The position numbers and the translations under genes were made by a program. Shown one piece after another: positions 1-6,940 of a stretch of 13,352 bases of DNA. The stretch spans positions 1 through 13,352 of the forward strand of contig JAICVC010000045.1 of assembly GCA_025935515.1 (NCBI GenBank), written 5' to 3'. The stretch's first letter is position 1; each line of letters begins with the position of its first letter. The notes beneath the pieces are model-generated. The model was not told where the DNA came from and searched no databases. It saw only the letters and a list, made by a program, of their open reading frames with translations. The stretch comes from Sphingomonas sp. Its GTDB lineage: Bacteria > Pseudomonadota > Alphaproteobacteria > Sphingomonadales > Sphingomonadaceae.

Positions 1-620
1 GACTCGGACGCGGCGACGTTGGTTGCCGCGGCTTCGGGTGAGGTCGCGTTGGTCTCGACGGCTTCGGTCTGAGGAGGCGGAGCAACCCGCGACAGCGTCG
101 CCAGCGGCGTGACGATCGCATCGGCGTTGCGCAGGAGCACGACCGTACCGCTGCCGTCAGCCGCGGGCTGAACCGTATAGTCGACATCCGACGTCAGGGT
201 TCGGCGGCCACCAACCACCGCGACGCCCGGAGGCAGATCGAGCGAGAGCGAGCCCGAACAATTGACCGCGCCGGTCGCGCCGTCCTCGCTTTCGATCACC
301 GGATTTTCCATCCGAAGCACGGCGTAGCCGGCAAGCTGATCATAAGCGGGCTGGTCGCTGCCGCGGACCTGCGCCGCCCGACGGAACAGGTCGCGCTTGA
401 TAAGGTCGTAGGTCGATTTGCTCGCGCACAATTTTTCGCGGCCGGGCGCTTCGCCGCTCGCCACCTGTGGATTGGTGAGCTTGTCCTGGTCCGAATTTCC
501 CCGCGTCGCAAAATAGGCGACCACGAGGACCAGCAAAAGGAGCGCGCCGCCCAGCGCAATCATCGTCCAATTGACCCCGCGCACGGGCTCGTGAACGTCG
601 ATGCGGCGGTCCGGGTCCAT
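1..620 (-). CDS. Membrane-anchored protein of unknown function, C-terminus beyond window
   Basis: I do not recognise this protein. The frame starts with ATG at 620-618 and stays open for 206 codons to the window edge, so the C-terminus is missing. Residues 1-18 are charged. Residues 19-38 form one hydrophobic membrane helix, after which the chain should be outside the cytoplasm. Cys65 and Cys121 in the exported part could form a disulfide. The segment from residue 65 to about 170 looks folded, and the chain then becomes Pro/Ala/Glu/Thr-rich. The start codon shares one base with the TAA of lolD (TAATG), so translation is probably coupled to the lipoprotein-export operon. A role in the envelope is an inference from this position and the single helix only. 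Confidence 0.75.
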   Translation of the reverse strand, partial: MDPDRRIDVHEPVRGVNWTMIALGGALLLLVLVVAYFATRGNSDQDKLTNPQVASGEAPGREKLCASKSTYDLIKRDLFRRAAQVRGSDQPAYDQLAGYAVLRMENPVIESEDGATGAVNCSGSLSLDLPPGVAVVGGRRTLTSDVDYTVQPAADGSGTVVLLRNADAIVTPLATLSRVAPPPQTEAVETNATSPEAAATNVAASE

Positions 621-1294
621 TATTGGAGCCGCCCTTCGTGGAGCCTGACGACCCGGTCCATTTTGGCAGCGATCCGCTCGTTATGGGTCGCGACCAGCGC
701 GGCACTCCCCTCGCCGCGGACCAGGGTCAGGAATTCAGCGAAGACGAGATCCGCGGTATGCTCGTCGAGATTGCCGGTCGGCTCGTCCGCAAGCACCAGC
801 GGCGGCTTGTTGGCCAGCGCCCGAGCCACCGCCACGCGCTGCTGCTCGCCCCCCGAGAGCTTTGAGGGACGGTGGTCGAGCCGCTGCGACAGGCCAAGGG
901 CGCCGAGCAGTTGCTGGGCACGGTCGCGCGCTGCCGCCGGTTCCGCGCCGCGCACCAGCTGCGGAAGCACCACATTCTCGACCGCGGTGAACTCGGGCAG
1001 CAGGTGGTGGAACTGGTAGACGAAGCCAAGCAACTCGCGCCGAAGCCGGGTGCGACCCTCGTCGTCGAGACGCGCAGCTTCCTCGCCGTTGAGGCGGATC
1101 GAGCCTCTGAAGCCGCCTTCGAGCAGCCCGACCGCCTGAAGCAGCGTCGATTTTCCCGATCCCGATGGGCCGAGAAGCGCGACGATTTCGCCCGGCTGGA
1201 CCAGGAGGTCGACGCCGCGCAGCACGTCGATGGTGACGTCGCCTTGAGTGAAGCTGCGCTCCAGTGCCTGCGTCAGCAGGACCGGCTCACTCAT
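620..1294 (-). CDS. lolD: Lipoprotein-releasing ABC transporter ATPase LolD
   Basis: This is the ATPase that powers extraction of outer-membrane lipoproteins from the inner membrane and their handover to the carrier LolA. At 224 aa it has the normal length for LolD. Walker A is GPSGSGKST at 42-50, the Q-loop glutamine is about Q94, the ABC signature LSGGEQQR is at 146-153, Walker B with catalytic glutamate is LADEP around 168-172, and the switch histidine is H204 in ATHN. These place it in the LolD/MacB branch of ABC ATPases. Its ATG lies 8 bases inside the end of the LolC/E gene, and its stop overlaps the next start by one base, so permease and ATPase are made together. MacB- or FtsE-type ATPases are alternatives, but the adjacent LolC/E permease decides for LolD. 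Confidence 0.96.
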   Translation of the reverse strand: MSEPVLLTQALERSFTQGDVTIDVLRGVDLLVQPGEIVALLGPSGSGKSTLLQAVGLLEGGFRGSIRLNGEEAARLDDEGRTRLRRELLGFVYQFHHLLPEFTAVENVVLPQLVRGAEPAAARDRAQQLLGALGLSQRLDHRPSKLSGGEQQRVAVARALANKPPLVLADEPTGNLDEHTADLVFAEFLTLVRGEGSAALVATHNERIAAKMDRVVRLHEGRLQ

Positions 1295-2537
1295 AGCGAA
1301 GCACCTGCACCGGATCGGTGCTTGCCGCTTTGTAGGCCGGGTAGAGCGTGGCGAGGAACGACAGGATTAGCGCGATGACCACGATTGCTCCGACTTCGAA
1401 AGGATCGGTCTTGGCTGGGAGATCGGTCAGGAAGCGGACCGAGGGGTCCCACAAATTCTGCCCGGTCACCGCCTGGATCGCGTTCACGACACCCTGCCGA
1501 AAGAACAGGAAAATCGCGCCGATGATGATTCCCAGGACGATGCCGAGCGAGCCGATCGTCACGCCAACGGTGACGAACACCTTCATCATGCCGCGCCGGC
1601 TCGACCCCATCGTCCGGAGGATCGCGATGTCACGCGTCTTGGCGCGCACCAGCATGATCAGCGACGACAGGATGTTGAACACTGCGACCAGCACGATCAG
1701 CGACAGCACCACGAACATTGCGACGCGCTCGATTTCGAGCGCCTGGAACAAGGCGGAATTCATCTGCCGCCAGTCGACGATCACCGCCTTGCCCTGGATC
1801 ATACGCTGGAGCGGCGCGACGATTCGTTCGACCCTGTCGGGGTCAGTAGTCTGGATTTCGACCATCCCGACCTGGTCGCCCATCAGCAGCAGTTCCTGCG
1901 CGTCCTGCATCGGCAACAGCACAAACGCCTTGTCGTAATCATAGACTCCGATCTCGAACACCGCGCCGACAGTGTAGGTCACCTCGCGCGGGACGGTTCC
2001 CACGACCGTCGATCGACCCTCAGGGTTCCACAAGGTGATCTGGCTTCCAGGATAAGCGCCGAGCGTATCGGCGAGCCGCGATCCGATGGCCACTTTGCCG
2101 CTTCCGGGCTCCACCGACTTGATGTCGCCGGCGAGGACATTGCCGGTAATTGTCTTGTTTGCGCGAATGTCCTCGACCCGCATGCCGCGCACCAGAACGC
2201 CTTCGAAGCGGCCGTTGGCGGTCGCCATCAGCGGCGTTTCAATGAGCGGCACCGCCGAGGTTACGCCAGGCGTTTTCTTCGCCTGGTCGGCGATCTGCTG
2301 CCAGCCGTTCAGGCGACCGTCGTAGCCTTGCACGACGGCATGGCCATTGAGGCCCACGATCTTGTCGAACAGCTCGGCGCGGAAGCCGTTCATCACGCTC
2401 ATCACGATGATCAGCGCCGCGACTCCCAGCGCCACCGCGACCAGGCTGATGCTGGCGACGAGGAAGATGAAGCCCTCGCCCTTGCCGGGCAGCAGATAGC
2501 GGCGGGCGAGCATCCGCTCCGCGCGGTTGAGGATCAT
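1287..2537 (-). CDS. lolC: Lipoprotein-releasing ABC transporter permease, LolC/LolE family
   Basis: This is the membrane subunit of the Lol complex, which pulls mature lipoproteins out of the inner membrane. It is 416 aa, usual for LolC/E. TM1 covers about residues 23-48 and ends in the family hallmark VMSVMNGFRAEL. A periplasmic MacB-like domain follows to about residue 270. Three more helices come after it, and the chain ends in the typical YPAYKAASTDPVQVLRYE. The cytoplasmic AKTRDIAILRTMG segment after TM2 is the coupling helix that contacts LolD. I chose the ATG at 2537 because it overlaps the proS TGA as ATGA and gives the family N-terminus; the open frame continues upstream only inside proS. 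One permease gene is visible, so the complex may be a homodimer (LolF-like), but a second copy elsewhere cannot be excluded. Confidence 0.95.
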   Translation of the reverse strand: MILNRAERMLARRYLLPGKGEGFIFLVASISLVAVALGVAALIIVMSVMNGFRAELFDKIVGLNGHAVVQGYDGRLNGWQQIADQAKKTPGVTSAVPLIETPLMATANGRFEGVLVRGMRVEDIRANKTITGNVLAGDIKSVEPGSGKVAIGSRLADTLGAYPGSQITLWNPEGRSTVVGTVPREVTYTVGAVFEIGVYDYDKAFVLLPMQDAQELLLMGDQVGMVEIQTTDPDRVERIVAPLQRMIQGKAVIVDWRQMNSALFQALEIERVAMFVVLSLIVLVAVFNILSSLIMLVRAKTRDIAILRTMGSSRRGMMKVFVTVGVTIGSLGIVLGIIIGAIFLFFRQGVVNAIQAVTGQNLWDPSVRFLTDLPAKTDPFEVGAIVVIALILSFLATLYPAYKAASTDPVQVLRYE

Positions 2538-3856
2538 GGGGTGAGCCTTGCCAATGCGCTTTCGAGGCTCAATTCCTCGCGCTCGCCGGTTGAACGGTGC
2601 TTTAACTCGACCATTCCGGCGGCGATTCCGCGCGGACCAACGATCAGTTGCCACGGCAAGCCAATCAGATCCATCGAGCCGAGCTTGACCCCGCCCCGCT
2701 CGTCGCGGTCGTCATAGAGCACTTCGACGCCAGCCTCGCGGAGCTGCTCGTACAGCGATTCCGCGGCGACCACCGTCGCCTCATCGTCGGTACGCATCGT
2801 GACCAGCCCGACCTGCCACGGCGCGACCGCTTCGGGCCAGAGGATCCCGGCATCGTCATGGCTGGCCTCGATGATCGCACCGACCAGGCGCGAAACGCCG
2901 ACGCCATAGCTGCCCATCATCGGGGTGACCGGCGTGCCGTCGCGGCCCGAGACCTTGAGGTCCATCGCTGCGGAATATTTGTCGCCGAAGTAGAAGATAT
3001 GGCCGACCTCGATGCCGCGGCCGGTCCGCTGCTTTTCGGGCGCGAGTTCGCTCCACCGACCCTCGTCATGGGTCTCGTCGGTCGCCGCGTAAGTCGCGTT
3101 GACGCGGTCGAACAGGCCCTGGAGGCCGGCCTCGTCGCCGTAGCGCAGGTCCGGCTGCTGCCAGTCGAACTCCTCGTAGGCCGCGTCGTAGAAGACCTCG
3201 CTCTCGCCGGTCGGCGCAAGCACGATGAACTCGTGGCTGAGATCGCCGCCGATGGGTCCCGACGCGGCCTTCATCGGCACCGCCTGGATGCCCAGGCGCT
3301 GGAACGTCCTGAGGTAGGCGAGCATTTGGGTATAATAGCTCTGGCGGGCGCCGGCCTCGTCGAGGTCGAAGCTGTAGGCGTCCTTCATCAGGAACTCGCG
3401 GCCGCGCATCACCCCGAAGCGGGGCCGGATCTCGTCCCGAAACTTCCACTGGATGTGGTATAGCGTGCGCGGCAGGTCGCGGTAGCTTTTGACCTCGTCG
3501 CGGAAGAGCATCGTGATCATCTCTTCGTTGGTGGGTCCGTAGAGTATCTCACGGTCATGCCGGTCCTTGATGCGCAGCATCTCCGGCCCATACGCCTCGT
3601 AGCGGCCGCTTTCGCGCCACAGGTCCGCCGACTGCAGCGTTGGCATCAGCATTTCCTGGGCGCCGGAACGGTCCTGCTCCTCGCGGACGATCTGCTCGAT
3701 CTTCTTGAGCACGCGAAAGCCGAGCGGAAGCCAGGCGTAAATGCCGGCCGCAGTTTGCCGGACCAGGCCGGCCCGAAGCATCAGCTTGTGGCTGACGATC
3801 TGGGCGTCCGCGGGGCTCTCCTTGAGGACCGGGAGGAAGGCACGGGACCAGCGCAT
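2534..3856 (-). CDS. proS: Prolyl-tRNA synthetase, short form without editing insertion
   Basis: This cytoplasmic class II synthetase charges tRNA-Pro. The 440 aa protein has the GPTNEE loop at 107-112, class II motif 2 within 139-163 (FRDEIRPRFG followed by RGREFLMKDAYSF), motif 3 around 315-330 with GSYGVGVSR, and a C-terminal anticodon-binding domain from about 345. Standard bacterial ProRS is about 570 aa because an editing (INS) domain sits between motifs 2 and 3. That domain is absent here, as is known for alphaproteobacterial ProRS. The ATG at 3856 gives the family-typical N-terminus MRWSRAFLPVLKE. A start at 3880 would add eight unconserved residues and place the likely promoter inside the gene. 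It heads the operon with lolC and lolD. Confidence 0.96.
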   Translation of the reverse strand: MRWSRAFLPVLKESPADAQIVSHKLMLRAGLVRQTAAGIYAWLPLGFRVLKKIEQIVREEQDRSGAQEMLMPTLQSADLWRESGRYEAYGPEMLRIKDRHDREILYGPTNEEMITMLFRDEVKSYRDLPRTLYHIQWKFRDEIRPRFGVMRGREFLMKDAYSFDLDEAGARQSYYTQMLAYLRTFQRLGIQAVPMKAASGPIGGDLSHEFIVLAPTGESEVFYDAAYEEFDWQQPDLRYGDEAGLQGLFDRVNATYAATDETHDEGRWSELAPEKQRTGRGIEVGHIFYFGDKYSAAMDLKVSGRDGTPVTPMMGSYGVGVSRLVGAIIEASHDDAGILWPEAVAPWQVGLVTMRTDDEATVVAAESLYEQLREAGVEVLYDDRDERGGVKLGSMDLIGLPWQLIVGPRGIAAGMVELKHRSTGEREELSLESALARLTP

Positions 3857-3864
3857 TGGGCCGC

Positions 3865-3893
3865 GCTCTAGGGGGCCCATCTACGACTGGCAA
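3865..3893 (-). promoter_or_regulatory. Candidate sigma70 promoter of the proS-lolCD operon
   Basis: On the minus strand TTGCCA (3893-3888, five of six bases to the -35 consensus) is followed by a 17-base spacer and TAGAGC (3870-3865, a weak -10). Only 8 bases separate the -10 from the proS ATG at 3856, so transcription would start at or next to the start codon and the mRNA would be leaderless or nearly so. No convincing Shine-Dalgarno sequence lies before that ATG, which fits. Confidence 0.35.
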
Positions 3894-3983
3894 CCGCGGC
3901 CCGGCTGTGGCGCGGCCGACACAGCGGCGACACAAACGCCACGCAAGTGGATTTCGGCCGTGACAATCGCGGCGCTGGAGGCC

Positions 3984-4135
3984 TAGTCACTCCCCTCCGA
4001 ACGCACTGGCCCTTGGGCCGGGTTCGGGACGCGGCGGGCGACTGGGGACGCGGGCTGCGGCAACATCCAAGGGGGCTGACGAGCAATCGTCACGCAGGGC
4101 GCCCGGATCGCTGGTCGATCCGGGCGTTTGCTTTG
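3984..4135 (+). ncRNA. Candidate structured small RNA, possibly 6S-like
   Basis: The 363-base gap 3857-4219 has no convincing gene but shows RNA-like structure. Bases 3986-3996 (GTCACTCCCCT) pair with 4070-4080 (AGGGGGCTGAC) with one mismatch and one wobble. Inside them CGCA (4002-4005) can pair with TGCG (4056-4059). A GGCC-CTTG-GGCC hairpin (4008-4019) sits within, and CCGAAC (3997-4002) can alternatively pair with GTTCGG (4022-4027). A Rho-independent terminator follows 20 bases later. The 3' strand GGCTGCGGCAACATCC resembles the 3' closing strand of E. coli 6S RNA as I remember it, so 6S RNA is one hypothesis. Against it, the closed domain is only about 100 nt, shorter than usual 6S, and I see no clear promoter. 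The SRP RNA tetraloop motif is absent. The identity is uncertain; the strand is set by the terminator. Confidence 0.42.
4101..4135 (+). terminator. Rho-independent terminator
   Basis: A perfect 10-bp GC-rich stem, GCCCGGATCG (4101-4110) with CGATCCGGGC (4116-4125), closes a 5-base loop and is followed by the T-rich GTTTGCTTTG. There is no T-run on the other strand, so it acts on plus-strand transcripts. No protein gene on the plus strand ends just before it, which suggests that it terminates a non-coding RNA from the 3984-4100 region. Confidence 0.75.
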
Positions 4136-4219
4136 TCCGGCCCCGCACTTTGGTGTAATGGGGCGCCGCCTTGTCTGCATGCTGGCCTGGTCACGGCATC
4201 GATATGCAAGGAGGCCCCG

Positions 4220-4453
4220 ATGGCGAAAAACATCGTCCTTTCATTATTGCTGGCGACCGCCGCGGTCGGTCCGGCGACCGCGCAGGACAACCGGCCTGGC
4301 GGGGTCCGCACGGAGACGATGGACCGGATGGCAGACCAGCAAGCCGGCATGGATCTCGTGTGGAATCTCATCGGGCTGGTCGGCCTGCTTGGGCTGCTGG
4401 GCCTGCGCCGGCAGCACGCCGAGGACAGCTATCACCCCGCGCCCCTGGAGTGA
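4220..4453 (+). CDS. Small secreted WGxxG-CTERM-like protein 1
   Basis: A 77 aa protein preceded by a near-perfect Shine-Dalgarno AAGGAGG (4208-4214) five bases before the ATG. Residues 1-21 are a signal peptide with likely cleavage near ATA-Q (21/22). A short polar stretch follows, then DLVWNLIGLVGLLGLLGLRR (45-64), a Gly/Leu-rich hydrophobic segment ended by two arginines, and a 13-residue polar tail. This is close to the WGxxGxxG-CTERM type of C-terminal segment, except that the Gly after Trp is Asn. Such segments look like sorting or membrane-retention signals; their function is not established. The next two genes encode proteins of the same design. The call rests on the strong RBS, the signal peptide and the repeated architecture; no function is assigned. 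Confidence 0.82.
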   Translation: MAKNIVLSLLLATAAVGPATAQDNRPGGVRTETMDRMADQQAGMDLVWNLIGLVGLLGLLGLRRQHAEDSYHPAPLE

Positions 4454-4572
4454 CCGCGAAGTGCTAGTCACGGTTCCAATTGATGAACTCTGTTGACGCG
4501 GGCCCGGAGTTAATGGGATCAGCCTGCGCGCGCTAATGCGCGAGACGCCACGCTTCGATACAGGGAGGAAGC

Positions 4573-4800
4573 ATGCGCACATTGAGAACAGCAGCCATCG
4601 TGTTGTCGGCTGCGCTGTCGAGTACGTCGGTACCTGCCCAGGTGCCCCAGGACCAAAGTGGTGCCACCGAAACCGAGGAACGCAGACACGCTCCGAAGAC
4701 CGATCTGATGTGGAACCTGATCGGTGCTCTTGGGCTAATTGGTCTCTCCGGTTTGTGGCGGCGGAGCGATAACGACGGTTATACGGACGATCCGATTTGA
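4573..4800 (+). CDS. Small secreted WGxxG-CTERM-like protein 2
   Basis: A 75 aa protein with a clear GGAGGA ribosome binding site (4564-4569) before the ATG. Residues 1-22 form a signal peptide ending VPA before Gln23. A charged linker with several Glu and Arg leads to DLMWNLIGALGLIGLSGLWRR (44-64), nearly the same as the segment in the preceding protein (DL-x-WNLIG-xx-GL), and then an acidic tail ending in DDPI. The pair is therefore most simply explained by tandem duplication and divergence: signal peptides and linkers differ, and the C-terminal segment is kept. The gene lies 119 bases after the first copy and 25 bases before the third. I see no clear promoter in the 119-base gap; TTGACG at 4491 has no good -10 partner. 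Confidence 0.82.
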   Translation: MRTLRTAAIVLSAALSSTSVPAQVPQDQSGATETEERRHAPKTDLMWNLIGALGLIGLSGLWRRSDNDGYTDDPI

Positions 4801-4825
4801 TCGGACAACAGGAGGAAATTTCCAC

Positions 4826-5134
4826 ATGCGCATGACACCAGCTTTTGCAATCGCAGCGGCACTGCTCCTGACCGCGGCTCCAGCGGCCGCTCAGAACGAA
4901 GCAACGCCCGCGAACGCGACTGAAACCGCCAACACTGTCGACATGAACGTCGCCGCCACCAACGAGGTGGGGGCCACGACCACGACCGACATGAATACCT
5001 TGACGACGACCGAAACGACCTCCGTACCGGTCGCGCCGATGGACACTGCTCCCGAGCCGGAGAGGAAGAGTTTCCCGTGGGGTGTCATTGGCCTGCTCGG
5101 GCTGATCGGCCTGATCCCGCGCTTCCGCCGGTAA
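4826..5134 (+). CDS. Secreted Thr/Ala-rich protein with WGxxGxxG-CTERM segment
   Basis: A 102 aa protein. The ATG at 4826 follows GGAGG (4811-4815) at a usable distance; the next in-frame ATG at 4832 is too far from it. Residues 1-22 are a signal peptide ending AAA before Gln23. Residues 24-80 are low-complexity and rich in Ala, Thr, Asn and Glu, like a flexible or glycosylated linker. The C-terminus FPWGVIGLLGLIGLIPRFRR (83-102) is a full WGxxGxxG-CTERM motif: Trp85-Gly86, glycines every third residue, then basic residues to the very end. It is probably co-transcribed with the 4573 gene, 25 bases upstream. Compared with the two earlier copies it has a longer linker and no polar tail after the arginines. 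Function unknown; secretion with retention at the cell surface is an inference. Confidence 0.85.
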   Translation: MRMTPAFAIAAALLLTAAPAAAQNEATPANATETANTVDMNVAATNEVGATTTTDMNTLTTTETTSVPVAPMDTAPEPERKSFPWGVIGLLGLIGLIPRFRR

Positions 5135-5162
5135 GCGCCAACGAACCGATGAGGCCGTTTGT

Positions 5163-5203
5163 CTTCGGGGAAGCCCCTGCTTCAGGAGCGCGCTTCCCCG
5201 GAG
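5163..5203 (+). promoter_or_regulatory. Long hairpin covering the metC ribosome binding site
   Basis: CTTCGGGGAAGC (5163-5174) pairs with GCTTCCCCGGAG (5192-5203) over 12 positions with one G-T wobble, and CCTG/CAGG (5176-5179, 5183-5186) can pair inside the loop. The 3' arm contains CGGAG, the only plausible Shine-Dalgarno of metC (ATG at 5211). There is no T-run, so it is not a standard terminator. It may protect the upstream mRNA 3' end, limit metC translation, or both. Confidence 0.45.
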
Positions 5204-5210
5204 CTGCCGG

Positions 5211-6377
5211 ATGAGCGACAGCGAGCACGGCCGTTCGACGAAGCTCGTCGAAGGCGGGCGCCGCAAGGATTGGCGCGGCCAACTCGTCAACGTCCCGGTC
5301 GAACGTGCGTCGACGATCCTGTTCGACGATGTCGCTGAATTGAGTGCCAGCCGGCCGGGCGTTGGAACCTATCGTTACGGGCTGCAGGGCACGGCGACGC
5401 ATTGGGCGCTGGCTGAAGCGCTGACCGAGCTGGAGCCCGGCGCCGCTGGCACCGTGCTCTACCCATCGGGCCTGGCGGCCGTGACCACGCCGCTGCTTGC
5501 GCTGCTGTCGCCCGGCGACGAGCTGCTTGTCCCCGACAATGTGTACGGCCCCACCCGCAAATTCTGCGAGACGATCCTCAAGCGCATGACCATCGTCACG
5601 CGCTATTACGATCCGCTCATCGGGTCCGGCATCGCGGACCTGATCGGCGGGAAGACCAAGGCGATCCTGCTCGAAAGCCCGGGGTCGCTGACCATGGAAG
5701 TCCAGGACGCGCCCGCGATTTGCGCGGTCGCTCGTGAGCGCGGGATCGTCACCCTGCTGGATAACACCTGGGCGACGCCGCTGTTGTTCCCGGCGCTCGC
5801 CGCGGGGGTCGACGTCGCGATTCTCGCAGCGACGAAATATGTCGGCGGCCATGCCGACGTGATGCTCGGCAGCGCGACTGCGACCGAGAAATATTATCAG
5901 CGGATCCAGACCGCGACCTGGGATCTTGGTCACGCCTTGTCGCCGGACGACGCATGGCTCGGCTCACGCGGGCTTCGAACGATGGCAGTGCGGCTCAGGC
6001 AGCATCAGGAAAGCGCGCTCAAGGTCGCGCACTGGCTGAAGGCTCGTGCCGACGTCGGGCTGGTTCTTCACCCCGCCCTGCCCGACTGCCCCGGCCACGA
6101 AATTTGGAGACGCGACTTCACGGGCTCCTCGGGCCTGTTTTCGTTCGAGCTCAAGACGCCCGGCAAAGCTGCCCGAGCGAAATTCGTCGACAGTCTGAAG
6201 CTGTTCGGGATCGGGTACAGCTGGGGCGGCTATGAAAGCCTGGTATTGCCCGTGGACCCGGTTCGGTCGGTGTCGAAACCGCCCGCGTCGAACCTGGTTC
6301 GTCTGCATATCGGGCTGGAAGATGCCGACGATCTGATCGCCGACCTGGATGCGGCCTTCGATCAGGCCGGGCGCTGA
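5211..6377 (+). CDS. metC: Cystathionine beta-lyase (PLP-dependent)
   Basis: This cytoplasmic enzyme cleaves L-cystathionine to homocysteine, pyruvate and ammonia in methionine biosynthesis. The 388 aa length is typical of the Cys/Met metabolism PLP family. The PLP lysine is K209 in AATKYVGGH, D184 in LLDNTWATP contacts the pyridine nitrogen, and TYRYG (53-57) supplies the phosphate-binding tyrosine from the neighbouring subunit. The C-terminal SWGGYESL stretch with its glycine pair is typical of cystathionine beta-lyase and argues against cystathionine gamma-synthase. No other methionine gene is nearby. The ATG at 5211 has its weak SD (CGGAG) within a hairpin. The end overlaps the convergent CAP-domain gene by 16 bases. 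Other lyases of this family remain possible. Confidence 0.92.
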   Translation: MSDSEHGRSTKLVEGGRRKDWRGQLVNVPVERASTILFDDVAELSASRPGVGTYRYGLQGTATHWALAEALTELEPGAAGTVLYPSGLAAVTTPLLALLSPGDELLVPDNVYGPTRKFCETILKRMTIVTRYYDPLIGSGIADLIGGKTKAILLESPGSLTMEVQDAPAICAVARERGIVTLLDNTWATPLLFPALAAGVDVAILAATKYVGGHADVMLGSATATEKYYQRIQTATWDLGHALSPDDAWLGSRGLRTMAVRLRQHQESALKVAHWLKARADVGLVLHPALPDCPGHEIWRRDFTGSSGLFSFELKTPGKAARAKFVDSLKLFGIGYSWGGYESLVLPVDPVRSVSKPPASNLVRLHIGLEDADDLIADLDAAFDQAGR

Positions 6378-6880
6378 CCGATGACGTTGCCGGCTTCGCT
6401 GTAACGGCAGACGAGGAATTCCTCGTTCCTGCCGACCGCGCTCGCGCAACCGACGTGCCGCGACGCCCGCCAGATCAGCTGGGTGTAATGGCCGACATTC
6501 TCGACCTCTCCGGAGCGGCTGTTGTTCGGGAAGACGCCCGGCTGGTAATCCCGCTTCTCGGTCGACCACAGGCGCACCATCGCTTCGGGCGAAAAGGCGC
6601 GCGGAGTCCCGGCCCACAGATTTTCGCCCTGGGGCTCCTGCCCCGGCTCATCCGGCGAATGCTCGAAGCGGCCGGTCGCCGCCAGCTCGTTCGCCCAGAC
6701 CCTCGCATCGGCAGCGAGTTGAGCGTTCCAGGCCAGGGGAGGGACGCCGATGGCGGCGCGCTCGCTGTTGTGCGCCGCAAGCAGACGCTGGTTGAAGTCG
6801 GCGCGCGCAACGGTGCCCCCCATCAGCAGCGGGCTGGCGGCCATCAAGCCAAGCGCAATCAGCGGGCGGTGGTTGAGCAT
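6362..6880 (-). CDS. Secreted CAP-domain (SCP/PR1-like) protein
   Basis: A 172 aa exported protein. Residues 1-27 are a signal peptide with predicted cleavage at ARA-D. The rest is a single CAP domain: AHNSER with H37, the LAWNAQLAADARVWANELA helix (49-67), FEHSPDE with H74, GENLWAG (85-91) and VGHYTQLIWRAS (129-140) with H131. These include the cavity His and Glu residues of the fold. C145 and C158 may form a disulfide. Bacterial CAP proteins are extracytoplasmic, with no single known reaction. The gene lies 60 bases downstream of the L,D-transpeptidase gene on the same strand and is likely in the same transcript, which suggests a job in the periplasm or cell surface. No good ribosome binding site precedes the ATG. 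The 3' end overlaps metC tail to tail by 16 bases. Confidence 0.92.
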   Translation of the reverse strand: MLNHRPLIALGLMAASPLLMGGTVARADFNQRLLAAHNSERAAIGVPPLAWNAQLAADARVWANELAATGRFEHSPDEPGQEPQGENLWAGTPRAFSPEAMVRLWSTEKRDYQPGVFPNNSRSGEVENVGHYTQLIWRASRHVGCASAVGRNEEFLVCRYSEAGNVIGQRPA

Positions 6881-6940
6881 GCCGCACGCGTACGCGCAGC
6901 ACGGTTGGCCCCCGGTTACGACGAATGGTTAATCGGCGGC

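Noticed and set aside
2537..2654. Longer LolC N-terminus starting inside proS
   Set aside because: The added 39 residues are Arg-rich shadow translation of proS; the family N-terminus begins at the ATG that overlaps the proS stop.
3984..4100. SRP (4.5S) RNA as identity of the structured region
   Set aside because: The conserved GGAAG-type tip and its flanking asymmetric loop are not present on either strand.
5135..5210. SAM-type riboswitch before metC
   Set aside because: The leader is short, and I see one long hairpin but none of the conserved SAM aptamer motifs I know.
4244..5290. Minus-strand open frame of 348 codons opposite the three small secreted genes
   Set aside because: The plus-strand genes have strong ribosome binding sites, signal peptides and a shared motif; the minus frame is Arg/Ser-rich without any domain and also crosses into metC.
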